Shown: positions 1 to 9,699, numbered from the stretch's first letter. The stretch is DNA of 64,000 bases from Bordetella parapertussis (GCA_945866125.1 CAMBFZ010000001.1:186001-250000); one strand, 5' to 3'. Translations and numbers: made by a program. The notes: a model not told the origin generated them from the sequence alone.

Positions 1-1922
1 GTTTCAGAGGCAAGGAATTACAGCTCAAGATCGATACTGGCGAAGGCTTCCTGGATAGCCCGGTTTATCGGCTGTTGCATAAAAATGCACAGGGTAGCGC
101 CGAGCGCATTGAATTTGAATCTCAGGATTCAGCCACGATTATTCGCGGCCGATACACCACCTGCGAAGGCCCCGATCCGGATTGGTATCTCAAATCGAGC
201 CGCTTGTCGCTCGACAATGAGCGTGAGATGGGGGTAGCTAAAAATGCGGTGTTGGTTTTTAAGGGTGTGCCGATTGCTGGTACGCCACACATTTCTTTTC
301 CGTTGTCAGAAGAACGTCTGTCCGGTTTTTTGCCCGCCACGATTGCCACATCGACTACGGGCGGCCTGGAAATCACCACGCCATATTATTGGAATATTGC
401 CGCCAATCGCGACTTGACACTTTACCCCCAATACATCTCGCGTCGCGGCTTGATGCTGGGGGCAGACGCACGTTATTTGGGTGAGACATACTCCGGCGAG
501 GCACGCACGGAATTTTTGGATAACGACAGCCTGACTGGCAACAGCCGCTACGCGTTGTCGTCCTTGCATCGCCAATCGCTGGCGCCGGGGCTGAGTTTTG
601 TGTCCGATCTTAATTTTGCGTCGGACGATAATTATGCGCGCGACTTTGCACTCAGCCGTATCTGGCGTAACCGGCCTGCCGTGAGCCGGCGTCTGATGAC
701 GCGAAATCTCCAGCTTAATTATGTCGCCGCAGACTGGACTGCCATGGCGCGCCTGGTGGACTATCAGGTGCTGCAAGATCCCAATGCGCCCATTGCTGTG
801 CCATACAGCCGGGTGCCCCAATTGACGCACAACTATTTTGGCTTTGACGACAGCGGACTGAGCTGGAATGTCGCCTCGGAATTTACCCGCTTTGCGCACC
901 CTACGCGCGAGCAAGGTGACCGTGCTGTGTTTAACCCCCGTGCGACCTACACCGTCAAGCGGGCCGCTTATTTTGTGCGCCCGAGTTTGTCGCTGCACAG
1001 CACGATGTATAACCTCGATCAGGTCGCCGATCCTGCCGCGATGACTGCGCCGACGCGCATGGTGCCCACTGCCTCGCTTGATACAGGCCTCACCTTTGAG
1101 CGGGATGCCAGCTTTTTTGGCCGGTCAGCCACACAGACACTCGAGCCGCGGCTTTTTTACACCTATACGCCTTACGTGCGTCAGGATGGCCTGCTGTACC
1201 CAAACTTTGACAGCGCCGAGGCCGATTTTAATTACGCCCAGGTCTTCCGCGAAAACCGTTTCGTCGGTAATGATCGTATCGGCGATACCAATCAGCTTAC
1301 TGCCGCGCTGACGACTCGCTTTATCGAACCCGGCGGTGCCGAGCGTATTCGTCTCGCGGTTGCGCAACGGTTTTCATTCCTTGATCAAAATGTCCTGCTC
1401 AACACGACACCGATTGGAACGACCGATACCCGTTCGGATTTGTTGTTCCTAGCGACGGGTCGGATCACCAGCGAGCTGCGTCTGGACACCAACTTGCAAT
1501 ATAGCCAGACTCTCAAGGAATTCAATCGCGTCAATTTTGGTACTTTCTGGCAGCCCGCGCCGATGAAGTTACTCAATGTGCAGTACCGTCGCGACATACG
1601 CAACACCAGCAACGATGCCAACACCAATTTTGAGCTCTTTGACATTTCGGGTCAGTGGCCATTGTCGGACCGTTGGTACGGGGTGGGTCGGATTAATTAT
1701 CTGATCAAAGAAGAAAAACTCGGTCAGTCCCTGGTGGGTGTTGAATACAAAGCCGACTGCTGGATTTTCCGTATGGTCGGCCAGCGCCTGCCGACTGCGG
1801 TGGGTGAGATCAACACCACTTTTTATATCCAGCTTGAATTTAACGGACTCTCCGCATTAGGGACTAACCCAATGCGTGCGCTGCGTGCTAACGTACCGGG
1901 CTATCAGCCGCTGACGCAGTAG
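1..1922 (+). CDS. lptD: LPS-assembly protein LptD (5' end outside window)
   Basis: Outer-membrane beta-barrel that, with the lipoprotein LptE, inserts lipopolysaccharide into the outer leaflet. The frame is open from base 3, so the coding region begins upstream of the window; about 640 residues are visible against a usual 750-800, so the signal peptide and part of the periplasmic jellyroll are missing. Visible family marks are the YTTCEGPDPDW segment near the start of the plug/barrel region, followed by long alternating hydrophobic and aromatic barrel strands, and a late Cys in the YKADCWIF segment consistent with the LptD disulfide pattern. The surA-pdxA-rsmA genes follow in the classical order. 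The first TTG or ATG inside the window is not the true start. Confidence 0.95.
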   Translation, partial: FRGKELQLKIDTGEGFLDSPVYRLLHKNAQGSAERIEFESQDSATIIRGRYTTCEGPDPDWYLKSSRLSLDNEREMGVAKNAVLVFKGVPIAGTPHISFPLSEERLSGFLPATIATSTTGGLEITTPYYWNIAANRDLTLYPQYISRRGLMLGADARYLGETYSGEARTEFLDNDSLTGNSRYALSSLHRQSLAPGLSFVSDLNFASDDNYARDFALSRIWRNRPAVSRRLMTRNLQLNYVAADWTAMARLVDYQVLQDPNAPIAVPYSRVPQLTHNYFGFDDSGLSWNVASEFTRFAHPTREQGDRAVFNPRATYTVKRAAYFVRPSLSLHSTMYNLDQVADPAAMTAPTRMVPTASLDTGLTFERDASFFGRSATQTLEPRLFYTYTPYVRQDGLLYPNFDSAEADFNYAQVFRENRFVGNDRIGDTNQLTAALTTRFIEPGGAERIRLAVAQRFSFLDQNVLLNTTPIGTTDTRSDLLFLATGRITSELRLDTNLQYSQTLKEFNRVNFGTFWQPAPMKLLNVQYRRDIRNTSNDANTNFELFDISGQWPLSDRWYGVGRINYLIKEEKLGQSLVGVEYKADCWIFRMVGQRLPTAVGEINTTFYIQLEFNGLSALGTNPMRALRANVPGYQPLTQ

Positions 1923-1969
1923 TAACGCTGTCCTTTCCAGAACGATGTTGTGACTGATTGCCTATCCTC

Positions 1970-3364
1970 ATGATTATGAAACCTGTTACTACTTTATTTT
2001 CCTTGCTTCCTTTGCGTCGCGCCCTGCCCGGACTCTTTGTTGCGTCGCTGGCGGGTGTGATGCCGGTAACATTCGCCGCCGATAATGCGACCGCTGCGCG
2101 CCAGCCTGTCCTGGTGGATGCGATTGTCGCCGTGGTCAACAGCGAAGTCATTACCTTTAAAGAACTCGACGATCGCTTGCAGATTGTTGAGCGGCGCATG
2201 AAAAGCCAAAACGCGCAGATGCCTGCGCGCGAGATGCTGCAAAAGCAGCTGCTTGAGCGCATGATCATCACCCGCGCGCAAATGCAGCTGGCAAAAGAAA
2301 CCGGCATACGGGTTGATGACTTGTTGCTCGACCGTGCTGTGTCGCGCATCGCTGAACAAAATAATCTGTCTCTGCAGGCTTTTCGTGATCAGCTCGAGCG
2401 TGACGGCATTTCGTTTGCCCGTTTTCGCGAGGAGATTCGTGAAGACATAGCCATGCAACGCTTGCGCGAGCGCGAGGTCGACAACAAACTCCAAATTACC
2501 GAATCCGAAATCGATAGTTTCCTGGCAGCGTCTCTCGCGCAAGCGCAAGGTGGCGAGCAGGAATTCAACCTGGCGCAAATACTCGTGCGTGTGCCCGAGA
2601 ATGCGTCTGCTGAGCAAATTGCCGAGCGCCGTCAGCGCGCCGAAGCAGCGCTGGCACAGCTCAAATCTGGTGCCGATTTTGCCAAGGTGGCAGCGAGTTT
2701 TTCTGATTCTGCGGACGCGCTGGCGGGTGGTGAGCTAGGCTGGCGCAGCACATCGCGGTTGCCACAATTGTTTGTTGATGCCACTGCAAAAATTAATCAG
2801 GGCGAGATCGCGCCCCTGGTGCGTAGCGCGAACGGTTTTCATCTGATCAAGCTTGTTGGAAAGCGCAGCGCAAGTCTGGTCAAGGCGGGCATTCCCAACA
2901 GCAGCGTGCAGCAGACCCGCGCGCGACATATTCTCATCAAGGTCAATCAAATTGTCTCGGCTAATGAAGCTCGCCGTAAGCTCGTTGAACTCAAAGAGCG
3001 GCTCGCTAACAAAGCAGCCAAATTTGAAGATCTCGCTAAGTCGTATTCCAACGACGGGTCGGCTAGCAAGGGAGGTGATTTGGGCTGGGTGTATCCGGGC
3101 GACACGGTGCCCGAGTTTGAGCGGGCCATGAATTCGCTCAAGCCCGGCGAAGTCAGCGACCCGGTTGAATCTCCTTTTGGTTATCACCTCATCGAAGTCG
3201 TCGAGCGTAAAGTCGAAGAAATCTCACGTGAGCGGCAGCGACTGATCGCGCGGCAGGCACTGCGTGACCGTAAACTCGACGAGGCCAACGAAGACTGGTT
3301 GCGTCAATTGCGCGACCGCGCCTATGTGGAGTACCGGCTTGATGAAGCCAATCCGCGTCCTTGA
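1970..3364 (+). CDS. surA: Periplasmic chaperone and peptidyl-prolyl isomerase SurA
   Basis: Periplasmic chaperone that escorts unfolded outer-membrane proteins, including its neighbour LptD, to the BAM machinery. A signal peptide ends near the VTFAAD segment. It is followed by the SurA N-terminal chaperone domain (about residues 45-165) and two parvulin domains. The first contains FNLAQILVRVP and the second ARHILIKVN with the GDLGWVYPGDTVPEFE core. A short C-terminal helix returns to the chaperone core, as in the family. Start is ATG at 1970 or 1976; neither has a clear ribosome-binding site. The stop overlaps the first base of pdxA, implying translational coupling. Confidence 0.95.
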   Translation: MIMKPVTTLFSLLPLRRALPGLFVASLAGVMPVTFAADNATAARQPVLVDAIVAVVNSEVITFKELDDRLQIVERRMKSQNAQMPAREMLQKQLLERMIITRAQMQLAKETGIRVDDLLLDRAVSRIAEQNNLSLQAFRDQLERDGISFARFREEIREDIAMQRLREREVDNKLQITESEIDSFLAASLAQAQGGEQEFNLAQILVRVPENASAEQIAERRQRAEAALAQLKSGADFAKVAASFSDSADALAGGELGWRSTSRLPQLFVDATAKINQGEIAPLVRSANGFHLIKLVGKRSASLVKAGIPNSSVQQTRARHILIKVNQIVSANEARRKLVELKERLANKAAKFEDLAKSYSNDGSASKGGDLGWVYPGDTVPEFERAMNSLKPGEVSDPVESPFGYHLIEVVERKVEEISRERQRLIARQALRDRKLDEANEDWLRQLRDRAYVEYRLDEANPRP

Positions 3365-4455
3365 TGGCGTCTGAGGCCTTGACAGTGAGCCAGCCGGACG
3401 CCGCATCCCCAGCGCGGGCGCGCGTTGCAATTACCTGCGGTGAGCCAGCCGGCATCGGCCCTGAGATTGCGCTGCGCGCGGCGCAGCAGACGCGTGATAT
3501 TGCCCACTGTCTCTTGCTAGGTGATGCAGCGCAGTTGAAATCAATTGCGTCTCGGGTGACGCCATCGGTGCGGCTGCACGAGCTGACGTCGGCGGCACAG
3601 TTTGCCGCCACACTGCACGAGCCGGTGTCGGCTCATTCCCCCATTTTTATGCTAGATTGCCCGCTCGCAGTCGCCGCTGTTGCAGGCACTCTGGATGCGC
3701 GTAACGGCGCGGCCGTTTTGCAGACCTTGGATGCGGCGATCGCGGCGGCGCTGCAGCTTCATGTGCAAGCCGTGGTGACAGCCCCAGTTCAAAAAAGCAC
3801 GATCAATGAGGCTGGTATCGCCTTTAGCGGCCACACCGAATATTTTGCTGAAAAAACCGGTACCGCGCGGGTGGTGATGATGCTGGCGGGTGCTGTCAGT
3901 CAAAGCGTCGACCAATCCGCTCTACCTAAGCACACTTTGCGAGTCGCACTGGCGACCACGCATCTGGCACTAAAAGATGTTCCTGCTGCGATTACCATCG
4001 ACAGCCTCACCGAAACCCTCGCCATCCTGCACCATGACCTCCAAAGCCGTTTTGGCATCGCGCAGCCACGCATTCTGGTGACTGGTCTGAACCCGCATGC
4101 GGGAGAAGGTGGCTATCTGGGACGGGAAGAGATTGAGGTGATCAACCCTGTGTTGCAGCAGGCGCAGGCGCGCGGTTGGCATGTGCGCGGTCCTTACCCG
4201 GCTGACACGCTATTTCAGCCCAAGTATTTGCACGATGCCGACTGCGTGCTGGCGATGTATCACGATCAGGGACTGCCGGTACTGAAATACGCCAGCTTCG
4301 GACATGGCGTCAATATCACCTTGGGCTTGCCTCTTATTCGGACCTCGGTCGACCACGGTACGGCATTGGATCTGGCAGCCGCCGGGCTGGGGCAGGCTGA
4401 TTGTTCCAGTATGGTCGAGGCCATTCGTGTGGCTTGCCAGATGGCGTCACACTAA
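3364..4455 (+). CDS. pdxA: 4-hydroxythreonine-4-phosphate dehydrogenase PdxA
   Basis: NAD-dependent, metal-dependent dehydrogenase of the pyridoxal 5'-phosphate pathway; its product is condensed with deoxyxylulose phosphate by PdxJ. Family marks are ITCGEPAGIGPE near the N-terminus, SGHTEYFAEKTG, the metal-binding NPHAGEGGYLG segment, GPYPADTLF, YHDQGLPVLKY and the C-terminal TSVDHGTALDLA. At 363 residues it is somewhat longer than the usual 330, with extra length at the N-terminus and around residue 180. The ATG overlaps the surA stop codon by one base. The 4-nt gap to rsmA supports one transcript for all four genes. Confidence 0.96.
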   Translation: MASEALTVSQPDAASPARARVAITCGEPAGIGPEIALRAAQQTRDIAHCLLLGDAAQLKSIASRVTPSVRLHELTSAAQFAATLHEPVSAHSPIFMLDCPLAVAAVAGTLDARNGAAVLQTLDAAIAAALQLHVQAVVTAPVQKSTINEAGIAFSGHTEYFAEKTGTARVVMMLAGAVSQSVDQSALPKHTLRVALATTHLALKDVPAAITIDSLTETLAILHHDLQSRFGIAQPRILVTGLNPHAGEGGYLGREEIEVINPVLQQAQARGWHVRGPYPADTLFQPKYLHDADCVLAMYHDQGLPVLKYASFGHGVNITLGLPLIRTSVDHGTALDLAAAGLGQADCSSMVEAIRVACQMASH

Positions 4456-4459
4456 GCAC

Positions 4460-5233
4460 ATGAAACATATTCCTAAAAAGCGCTTCGGCCAGAATTTTTT
4501 AACCGATCAGTTTGTGTTGCAAGATATCATCCGCGTGATCGATCCCCAGCCTACCGATAGCATGGTCGAAATCGGCCCCGGACAAGGCGCCATGACGCAG
4601 CATTTGCTGCAGGCGGTCGAGCGCTTGCATGTGGTCGAGCTTGATCGGGATTTGGTCGCGCTGCTGCAAAAAAAATTCGATCGCAACAAACTCGTTATTC
4701 ACTCAGGCGACGCGCTGCAATTTGATTTTGCTGCGTTGCCTGTCGCCCCCGGTCAAAAATTGCGGGTCGTTGGTAATCTGCCTTACAACATTTCCAGTCC
4801 CTTGCTGTTTCATCTGACGCAGTATGTGCAGCAGATCGAAGACCAGCATTTCATGCTGCAAAAAGAAGTCGTCGAGCGGATGGTTGCGCCCCCCGGTGGA
4901 CGCGATTATGGTCGTCTGTCGGTGATGCTGCAGTGGCGTTATCAGATGGATTTATTATTCATCGTACCGCCTACGGCATTTGATCCACCACCCAAGGTTG
5001 AGTCCGCCATTGTGCGCATGCGACCGCTGGCTAACCCGCTGGCGTGCGAAGAGAGCAAGCTACAACAGGTGGTGATGAAAGCCTTCTCGCAACGCCGCAA
5101 GGTCTTGCGTAATTGTGTTGCCGGGATGTTTACCGAAAACCAGTTGATCGATGCCGGTGTGAATCCGCAAGCGCGTCCCGAGACGGTGCCGCTGGAGCAG
5201 TTTGTGGCGCTGGCCAGACGATTGGAAGGGTGA
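4460..5233 (+). CDS. rsmA: 16S rRNA dimethyladenosine transferase RsmA (KsgA)
   Basis: SAM-dependent enzyme that dimethylates two adjacent adenines in helix 45 of 16S rRNA, a late quality step in 30S assembly. The frame is open 156 nt upstream, but ATG at 4460 gives the canonical N-terminus KHIPKKRFGQNFL. Motifs are the SAM loop VEIGPGQGAMT, the acidic VVELDRDL and the catalytic NLPYNISSPLLF (NLPY). The C-terminal helical domain carries AFSQRRKVLRN. The product of 257 residues matches family size. It starts 4 nt after the pdxA stop. Confidence 0.97.
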   Translation: MKHIPKKRFGQNFLTDQFVLQDIIRVIDPQPTDSMVEIGPGQGAMTQHLLQAVERLHVVELDRDLVALLQKKFDRNKLVIHSGDALQFDFAALPVAPGQKLRVVGNLPYNISSPLLFHLTQYVQQIEDQHFMLQKEVVERMVAPPGGRDYGRLSVMLQWRYQMDLLFIVPPTAFDPPPKVESAIVRMRPLANPLACEESKLQQVVMKAFSQRRKVLRNCVAGMFTENQLIDAGVNPQARPETVPLEQFVALARRLEG

Positions 5234-5265
5234 ACCCTGCAACGCGGGCGTGGACTGTGCCCGGT

Positions 5266-6171
5266 TTAGAAACTGGGCAAGCTCTCTACCGCATGACCGC
5301 GCAGCGTTTTTTTTGCTGATTCAAACTCTGGAAATACGGATTGCAGCGTAGCCCAAAATTGGGGGCCATGATTCATTTCGCGCAGGTGGGAGAGCTCGTG
5401 CGCGATCACATAATCAATATTCGGTAGCGCAAAATGCATCAGTCGCCAGTTGAGCCGAATCTTGCCGTCTGCGGTGCAGGAACCCCATTGTGTGGTCGCT
5501 GACGATAAACGAAAGCTCTGAAACTGCACGCCTAATTTTTCTGCATAAATGCTGAGCCGCTCGGCAAAGAGCGCCGTGGCCTGGCTTTGCAGCCAGCCCT
5601 GTACGCGGTCTTTTAGTTGCTGCTCCGTGGCCGATGCCGGTAAGCTGACCTGTAGCTCGCGCAAGCTCGCATCAAAGTGCACACCGGCAGTGCCCGACTC
5701 GGCCATGCGCAAGGTCAAGTCCATGCCCAGATAAGGCAAAATTGCCCCGTCGCGCCACTGCATCGGTGCCTGTAGCTGGCGGGCTGAGCGTTCGCGCTGG
5801 GCATTGATTTTGTTAAAAATCCATTGCTGCTTTTCGGTGATGGCCGCTTCTATTTCGGACACTGTCACCCAGCGCGGCGCAGTGACCCGCAGGCCTTCAT
5901 CATCAATCAAAAAACCAATCGTACGGCGCTTGGAGCGTAGTAGCCGATAGTCCAGTACATGCTGCTGCAGACGGAGGCGACGCAGGCCGGGTGCAGGTGG
6001 CGTGGCTGATGTTGTCGGTGCAGTCGGTGCAGTCGGTGCAGTCGGTGCAGTCGGTGCAGTTGGTGCTGTCGGTGCCACAGCAGCTTCATCGCTCGTCGTA
6101 AACAGGTCCAGCAGCAGCGAAAGCTGATTGGGATCTGTTAATCGTTTGCGCAGAAACTGTTTCAGGGACAT
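5266..6171 (-). CDS. YgjP-type zinc metalloprotease (DUF45/WLM-like, M48-related)
   Basis: Predicted cytoplasmic zinc metallopeptidase-fold protein. The signature HELSHLREMNHGPQFW near residue 265 supplies the HExxH zinc site and a third histidine. WGSC and the phrase IRLNWRLMHFALPNIDYV just before it are typical of the YgjP/DUF45 family, whose substrate is poorly defined. The N-terminal 60 residues are not conserved-looking and contain seven Ala-Pro-Thr units encoded by a 9-bp minisatellite, so length may vary between strains. It lies last in the miaB-to-plsC minus-strand run, convergent with rsmA, 10 nt after the plsC stop. Confidence 0.85.
   Translation of the reverse strand: MSLKQFLRKRLTDPNQLSLLLDLFTTSDEAAVAPTAPTAPTAPTAPTAPTAPTTSATPPAPGLRRLRLQQHVLDYRLLRSKRRTIGFLIDDEGLRVTAPRWVTVSEIEAAITEKQQWIFNKINAQRERSARQLQAPMQWRDGAILPYLGMDLTLRMAESGTAGVHFDASLRELQVSLPASATEQQLKDRVQGWLQSQATALFAERLSIYAEKLGVQFQSFRLSSATTQWGSCTADGKIRLNWRLMHFALPNIDYVIAHELSHLREMNHGPQFWATLQSVFPEFESAKKTLRGHAVESLPSF
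6014..6076 (-). repeat. 9-bp tandem repeat, seven units, in frame
   Basis: Seven consecutive copies of GTCGGTGCA on the plus strand (the last two with single changes) encode seven Ala-Pro-Thr units on the minus strand inside the YgjP-type gene. Because the unit is 9 bp, gain or loss of copies preserves the reading frame and only changes linker length. The perfect copies suggest recent slippage. Confidence 0.97.
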
Positions 6172-6181
6172 GAGCTCTCGC

Positions 6182-6958
6182 TTAAAGTCGGACAGGTTGG
6201 CTTACGGGCTCGGCTACGATTGATACTGCATAGGCGGCCGGTGAAATCACCCGCATTTCAGATTCTATCCAAGTTTCGACTTCCTGCATTAATCCGGATG
6301 CTGTCTTGCCCTCCGAGCTAATTGGCTTGCCGATCGAGACGGTGATCAGCCCCGGTTTTTTAATAAACGCATTACGCGGCCAGCAGTCGCCAGAATTCAT
6401 CGCAATAGGCACCACCGGTGTCCCGGTACCAATCGCCAGCAAGGCGCCACCACCTTTGTATTGACCCTGCTTGCCGACGACCGTGCGTGTCCCTTCCGGG
6501 AACATGATGACCCACTGGCCGTCAGCGAGTCGCTGCTTGCCAGTGGCAATGACCTGCGCCATCGCATCGCGGCCTTTGCTGCGGTCAATCGCGATCATGC
6601 GCAGCATCGCCAATCCCCAACCAAAAAACGGCACGTATAACAATTCTTTTTTGAGGACAAAAATCAACGGCCTGGGCATCATGCATAAATAAAAAATGGT
6701 CTCCCAGGCCGATTGATGTTTCGACAGCAAAATGACCGGTGCATCGGGCAAATTATCAAAGCCCTTGACCTGATAGTGGATGCCGCAAATGTGTCGCGCC
6801 GCCCAGATCACAAAGACGTTCCAGCGTGAGATCGCCCAATAGCGCTGCCGGTAAGGCAGGGCGATGAATAAAAAACACGCCAGTGCCCAGATCACGGTCA
6901 CGATCACCATGAATGCGGCAAAAAGCAAAGAGCGTAAAAACAGACCAGCTCGGGACAT
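6182..6958 (-). CDS. plsC: 1-acyl-sn-glycerol-3-phosphate acyltransferase PlsC
   Basis: Inner-membrane acyltransferase that makes phosphatidic acid from lysophosphatidic acid. A hydrophobic N-terminal segment (about residues 5-35) anchors it. The catalytic motif reads SKHQSAWET, the HxxxxE variant of HxxxxD common in proteobacterial PlsC. The second motif is MFPEGTRT, followed by YKGGGALLA and VPIAMNSGD. The frame is open upstream to 6982, but ATG at 6958 is preceded by GGAG at a good distance and leaves a natural N-terminus (MSRAGLF). It lies 48 nt after the gmhB start-proximal region in the same minus-strand run. Confidence 0.92.
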   Translation of the reverse strand: MSRAGLFLRSLLFAAFMVIVTVIWALACFLFIALPYRQRYWAISRWNVFVIWAARHICGIHYQVKGFDNLPDAPVILLSKHQSAWETIFYLCMMPRPLIFVLKKELLYVPFFGWGLAMLRMIAIDRSKGRDAMAQVIATGKQRLADGQWVIMFPEGTRTVVGKQGQYKGGGALLAIGTGTPVVPIAMNSGDCWPRNAFIKKPGLITVSIGKPISSEGKTASGLMQEVETWIESEMRVISPAAYAVSIVAEPVSQPVRL

Positions 6959-7006
6959 GCAGACTCCATCAAGACACCACATTAGCCAAGGTGGCTGAGG
7001 GGTGGA

Positions 7007-7603
7007 TTATTTACCCTTTTGTAAAGCAGCCCGTGCCGCTTCAACAGTCTCACTGACGAGTTGTTCCGTGTGCAGCAGACGATCTGCTACCGCCGCGAGG
7101 TCATGTAAGACGCTGGTGCCCGGCGGCAGTCCGCCTTTGGCGAGCGTTTGTGCACCCTTGCCGGTGGTAACGAGATAGGGCGTGCAGCCGACGGAGAAGC
7201 CAGCCTGCAAATCACGTAATGAGTCACCGACAAAGGCGACCCCTTTGAGGCTGACAGCGAAGCGGCGTCCGATGGCCTGTAGCATGCCCGGTTTGGGTTT
7301 GCGACAATCGCAGTTATCTTCTGTCGCGTGCGGGCAGAAAAAAATCGCATCAATGTGCGCGCCGCAGGCCTGTGCAGTCTGATGCAATTTATGATGAATC
7401 GCATTAAGCCCATCCATCGTAAACAAGCCCCGCGCGACGCCAGCCTGGTTGGTGGCGATCGCCACCCGGTAGCCTTGCTGGTTCAGTCGGGCAATCGCTT
7501 CCATCGAGCCGGGAATCGGATGCCACTCGGCGGGCGTTTTGATATACGCATCCGAGTCGGCATTGATGACGCCGTCGCGGTCGAGGATGATCAGCTTGGT
7601 CAT
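7007..7603 (-). CDS. gmhB: D-glycero-beta-D-manno-heptose 1,7-bisphosphate 7-phosphatase GmhB
   Basis: HAD-family phosphatase that removes the 7-phosphate in ADP-heptose synthesis for the LPS inner core. The HAD nucleophile motif is LDRDGVIN at residues 7-14, with ATNQAGVARG next and GDSLRDLQAG late in the chain. The zinc-binding loop CPHATEDNCDCRKPKPGM has the Cys/His set expected of GmhB rather than a histidinol phosphatase. The start codon overlaps the glyS stop by 4 nt (ATGA), so the two are translationally coupled. Confidence 0.94.
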   Translation of the reverse strand: MTKLIILDRDGVINADSDAYIKTPAEWHPIPGSMEAIARLNQQGYRVAIATNQAGVARGLFTMDGLNAIHHKLHQTAQACGAHIDAIFFCPHATEDNCDCRKPKPGMLQAIGRRFAVSLKGVAFVGDSLRDLQAGFSVGCTPYLVTTGKGAQTLAKGGLPPGTSVLHDLAAVADRLLHTEQLVSETVEAARAALQKGK

Positions 7604-9699
7604 GCCGCCAGTTTAGAGATATCAGCGACGCGGTTCATCATGCTATGCAAGGTATTGAGCAAGGCCAGGCGGTTGGCGCGCAAGGCCAGATCATCAGCCA
7701 TGACCATCACGTCATTGAAAAATGCGTCGACGTCATCACGCAGCGCAGCTAGTGCCTTCAGCGTGCCGCTAAAGTCACCACTGGCAAAGGCACGATCGAC
7801 CTCAACGCGGGTCTCGGTCATGGCGCCATACAGGCGCTGCTCGGCCGCATCCGTTAACAGCGACGGCTGTACTTCGCCATGCACGCTTTCGTTTTTCTTG
7901 AGGATGTTGGTAATGCGCTTATTAGCGGCAGCGAGTGAGGCACTTTCAGGCAGCGCGGCAAATGCCTTGACGGCGTCCAAGCGCTCGATGATGTCGTCGA
8001 GTCTTTCCGGTTGCTGCGCGACGACGGCTTCGATCGCATCTTGCGCATAACCACGCTCACGCAGCAGGCCGCGCAGCCGGTCGTACAAGAAGGTCAGTGC
8101 ATCGATTGCGGGATTGGTGAAATTGGCGTTGCCCGCAAACTGCGTCGCTGTTTGCGCAAGCAGGTGAGACAAGGACAGCGGCAACCGTTTTTCGAGCAAC
8201 ATGCGCAAGATACCCAGCGCATGTCGGCGCAGTGCAAACGGGTCTTTGTCACCAGTGGGCGCCAGGCCTATGCCCCAGATACCGATCAAGGTTTCAAGCT
8301 TGTCGGCCAGCGCCACGACGGTGCCTGTGGTGGTCGCGGGTAGCGCGTCGCCGGCGAAGCGCGGCTGATAATGCTCCGAAATGGCGGTGGCGACTTCATC
8401 GTGTTCGCCATCATGGCGTGCATAGTAGGTGCCCATGATGCCTTGCAGTTCAGGAAATTCGCCGACCATGTCGGTGAGCAAATCGGCCTTTGATAATTGC
8501 GCCGCGCGTTGCGCGCGCGGGACGTCAGCACCGAGTTCGGCAGCGATATGGCCGGCGAGTGTGACGATGCGCGTATTGCGCTCGGCTTGCGAGCCCAGTT
8601 TGTTGTGATAAACGACATTGGCCAAACCGGCGAGGCGGTCGCCGAGTTTCTTCTTTTGGTCTTGTTCGAAAAAGAATTTTGCATCCGACAAACGCGGGCG
8701 CACGACGCGCTGATTGCCTTCAATAATGTGGCGCGGATCGTCAGTGGCGATGTTGGAGACAATCAAAAACCGCGAGCGCAGTTTGCCCGCCGAATCGGTC
8801 AGCGCAAAATATTTTTGATTGGTCTGCATGGTCAGGATCAGACATTCTTGCGGCACCGATAAAAATGCGGTGTCGAAGTGACATTCGTAGACAACCGGCC
8901 ATTCAACGAGTGCGCAGACTTCGTCAAGCAAGGCTTCGGGCATGAGAATCTGATCCGCTCCGGCTTTGGCCAGCAGTGCGCTGCGGATTTTTTCCTTGCG
9001 CGCGGTGACGCTGGCAATGACTTTGCCTTGTGCTTCCAGGATGTCGGCATATTGTTCTGGCGAGGCGATCGTCAGCGCGGCCTGACGACTCAAAAAGCGA
9101 TGCCCCAGCGTTTGATTGCCGGCGGCTAGTCCGAGTAGCGAAACCGGCACGATGGCGTCACCATATAACGCGATCAAGCCGTGCACGGGGCGCACAAACT
9201 GTACCGTTGATCCATCGGGCCGCTGGTAGCTCATCAGCTTGGGGATGGGCAGCTTGGTGATGCTCTCGTCGAGGGTGGCTTGCAGTCCGGGCGCGAGTGC
9301 CTCACCGGCCGCGGTGTAGCTGAAGAAAAAACTCTCGGCTTTGCCGTCGATGGCGCGTTCAAGTTCAGATAGGGCAATCTGCGCGCGTCCGGTTTGCTGC
9401 GCCAGTGCGGCGAGTTTTTTTACCAGCGGTGCGGCCGGTTGACCTTCTTTGTCCAGTGCGACGGACACCGGCAATACTTTTTCGCGGATTGCTTTATCGG
9501 GTGAGATATCACGCACGCCGGTGATGGACACGGCTAACCTGCGCGGTGTTGCATAAGTAGTGGCCACTGCGTGCGGTTCGAGCAGCGCACGCGCACCCAG
9601 ACCCTGGAACATCGCAGCGGCAAAGGCGTCACCAAGTTTGGCCAGCGCCTTCGGCGGCAGCTCTTCGGTGAGCAGTTCAACTAACAGTGTGTGCTTCAT
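7600..9699 (-). CDS. glyS: Glycine-tRNA ligase beta subunit GlyS
   Basis: Beta subunit of the bacterial alpha2-beta2 glycyl-tRNA synthetase; it carries tRNA-recognition and anticodon-binding regions, while the alpha subunit supplies the catalytic site. The N-terminus LLVELLTEELPPKAL and the segments QTLGHRFLS and QTNQKYFALTD are characteristic. The C-terminus has the DALR-like anticodon-binding helices. The frame stays open upstream to 9804, but ATG at 9699 gives the canonical N-terminus and a 699-residue product, the usual length. It lies 22 nt downstream of glyQ. Confidence 0.97.
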   Translation of the reverse strand: MKHTLLVELLTEELPPKALAKLGDAFAAAMFQGLGARALLEPHAVATTYATPRRLAVSITGVRDISPDKAIREKVLPVSVALDKEGQPAAPLVKKLAALAQQTGRAQIALSELERAIDGKAESFFFSYTAAGEALAPGLQATLDESITKLPIPKLMSYQRPDGSTVQFVRPVHGLIALYGDAIVPVSLLGLAAGNQTLGHRFLSRQAALTIASPEQYADILEAQGKVIASVTARKEKIRSALLAKAGADQILMPEALLDEVCALVEWPVVYECHFDTAFLSVPQECLILTMQTNQKYFALTDSAGKLRSRFLIVSNIATDDPRHIIEGNQRVVRPRLSDAKFFFEQDQKKKLGDRLAGLANVVYHNKLGSQAERNTRIVTLAGHIAAELGADVPRAQRAAQLSKADLLTDMVGEFPELQGIMGTYYARHDGEHDEVATAISEHYQPRFAGDALPATTTGTVVALADKLETLIGIWGIGLAPTGDKDPFALRRHALGILRMLLEKRLPLSLSHLLAQTATQFAGNANFTNPAIDALTFLYDRLRGLLRERGYAQDAIEAVVAQQPERLDDIIERLDAVKAFAALPESASLAAANKRITNILKKNESVHGEVQPSLLTDAAEQRLYGAMTETRVEVDRAFASGDFSGTLKALAALRDDVDAFFNDVMVMADDLALRANRLALLNTLHSMMNRVADISKLAA

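Noticed and set aside
306..998. Long minus-strand frame inside lptD
   Set aside because: It is antisense to strongly recognisable LptD sequence and its translation has no domain character.
6014..6076. CRISPR-like array
   Set aside because: Units are 9 bp with no spacers and sit in frame within a gene.
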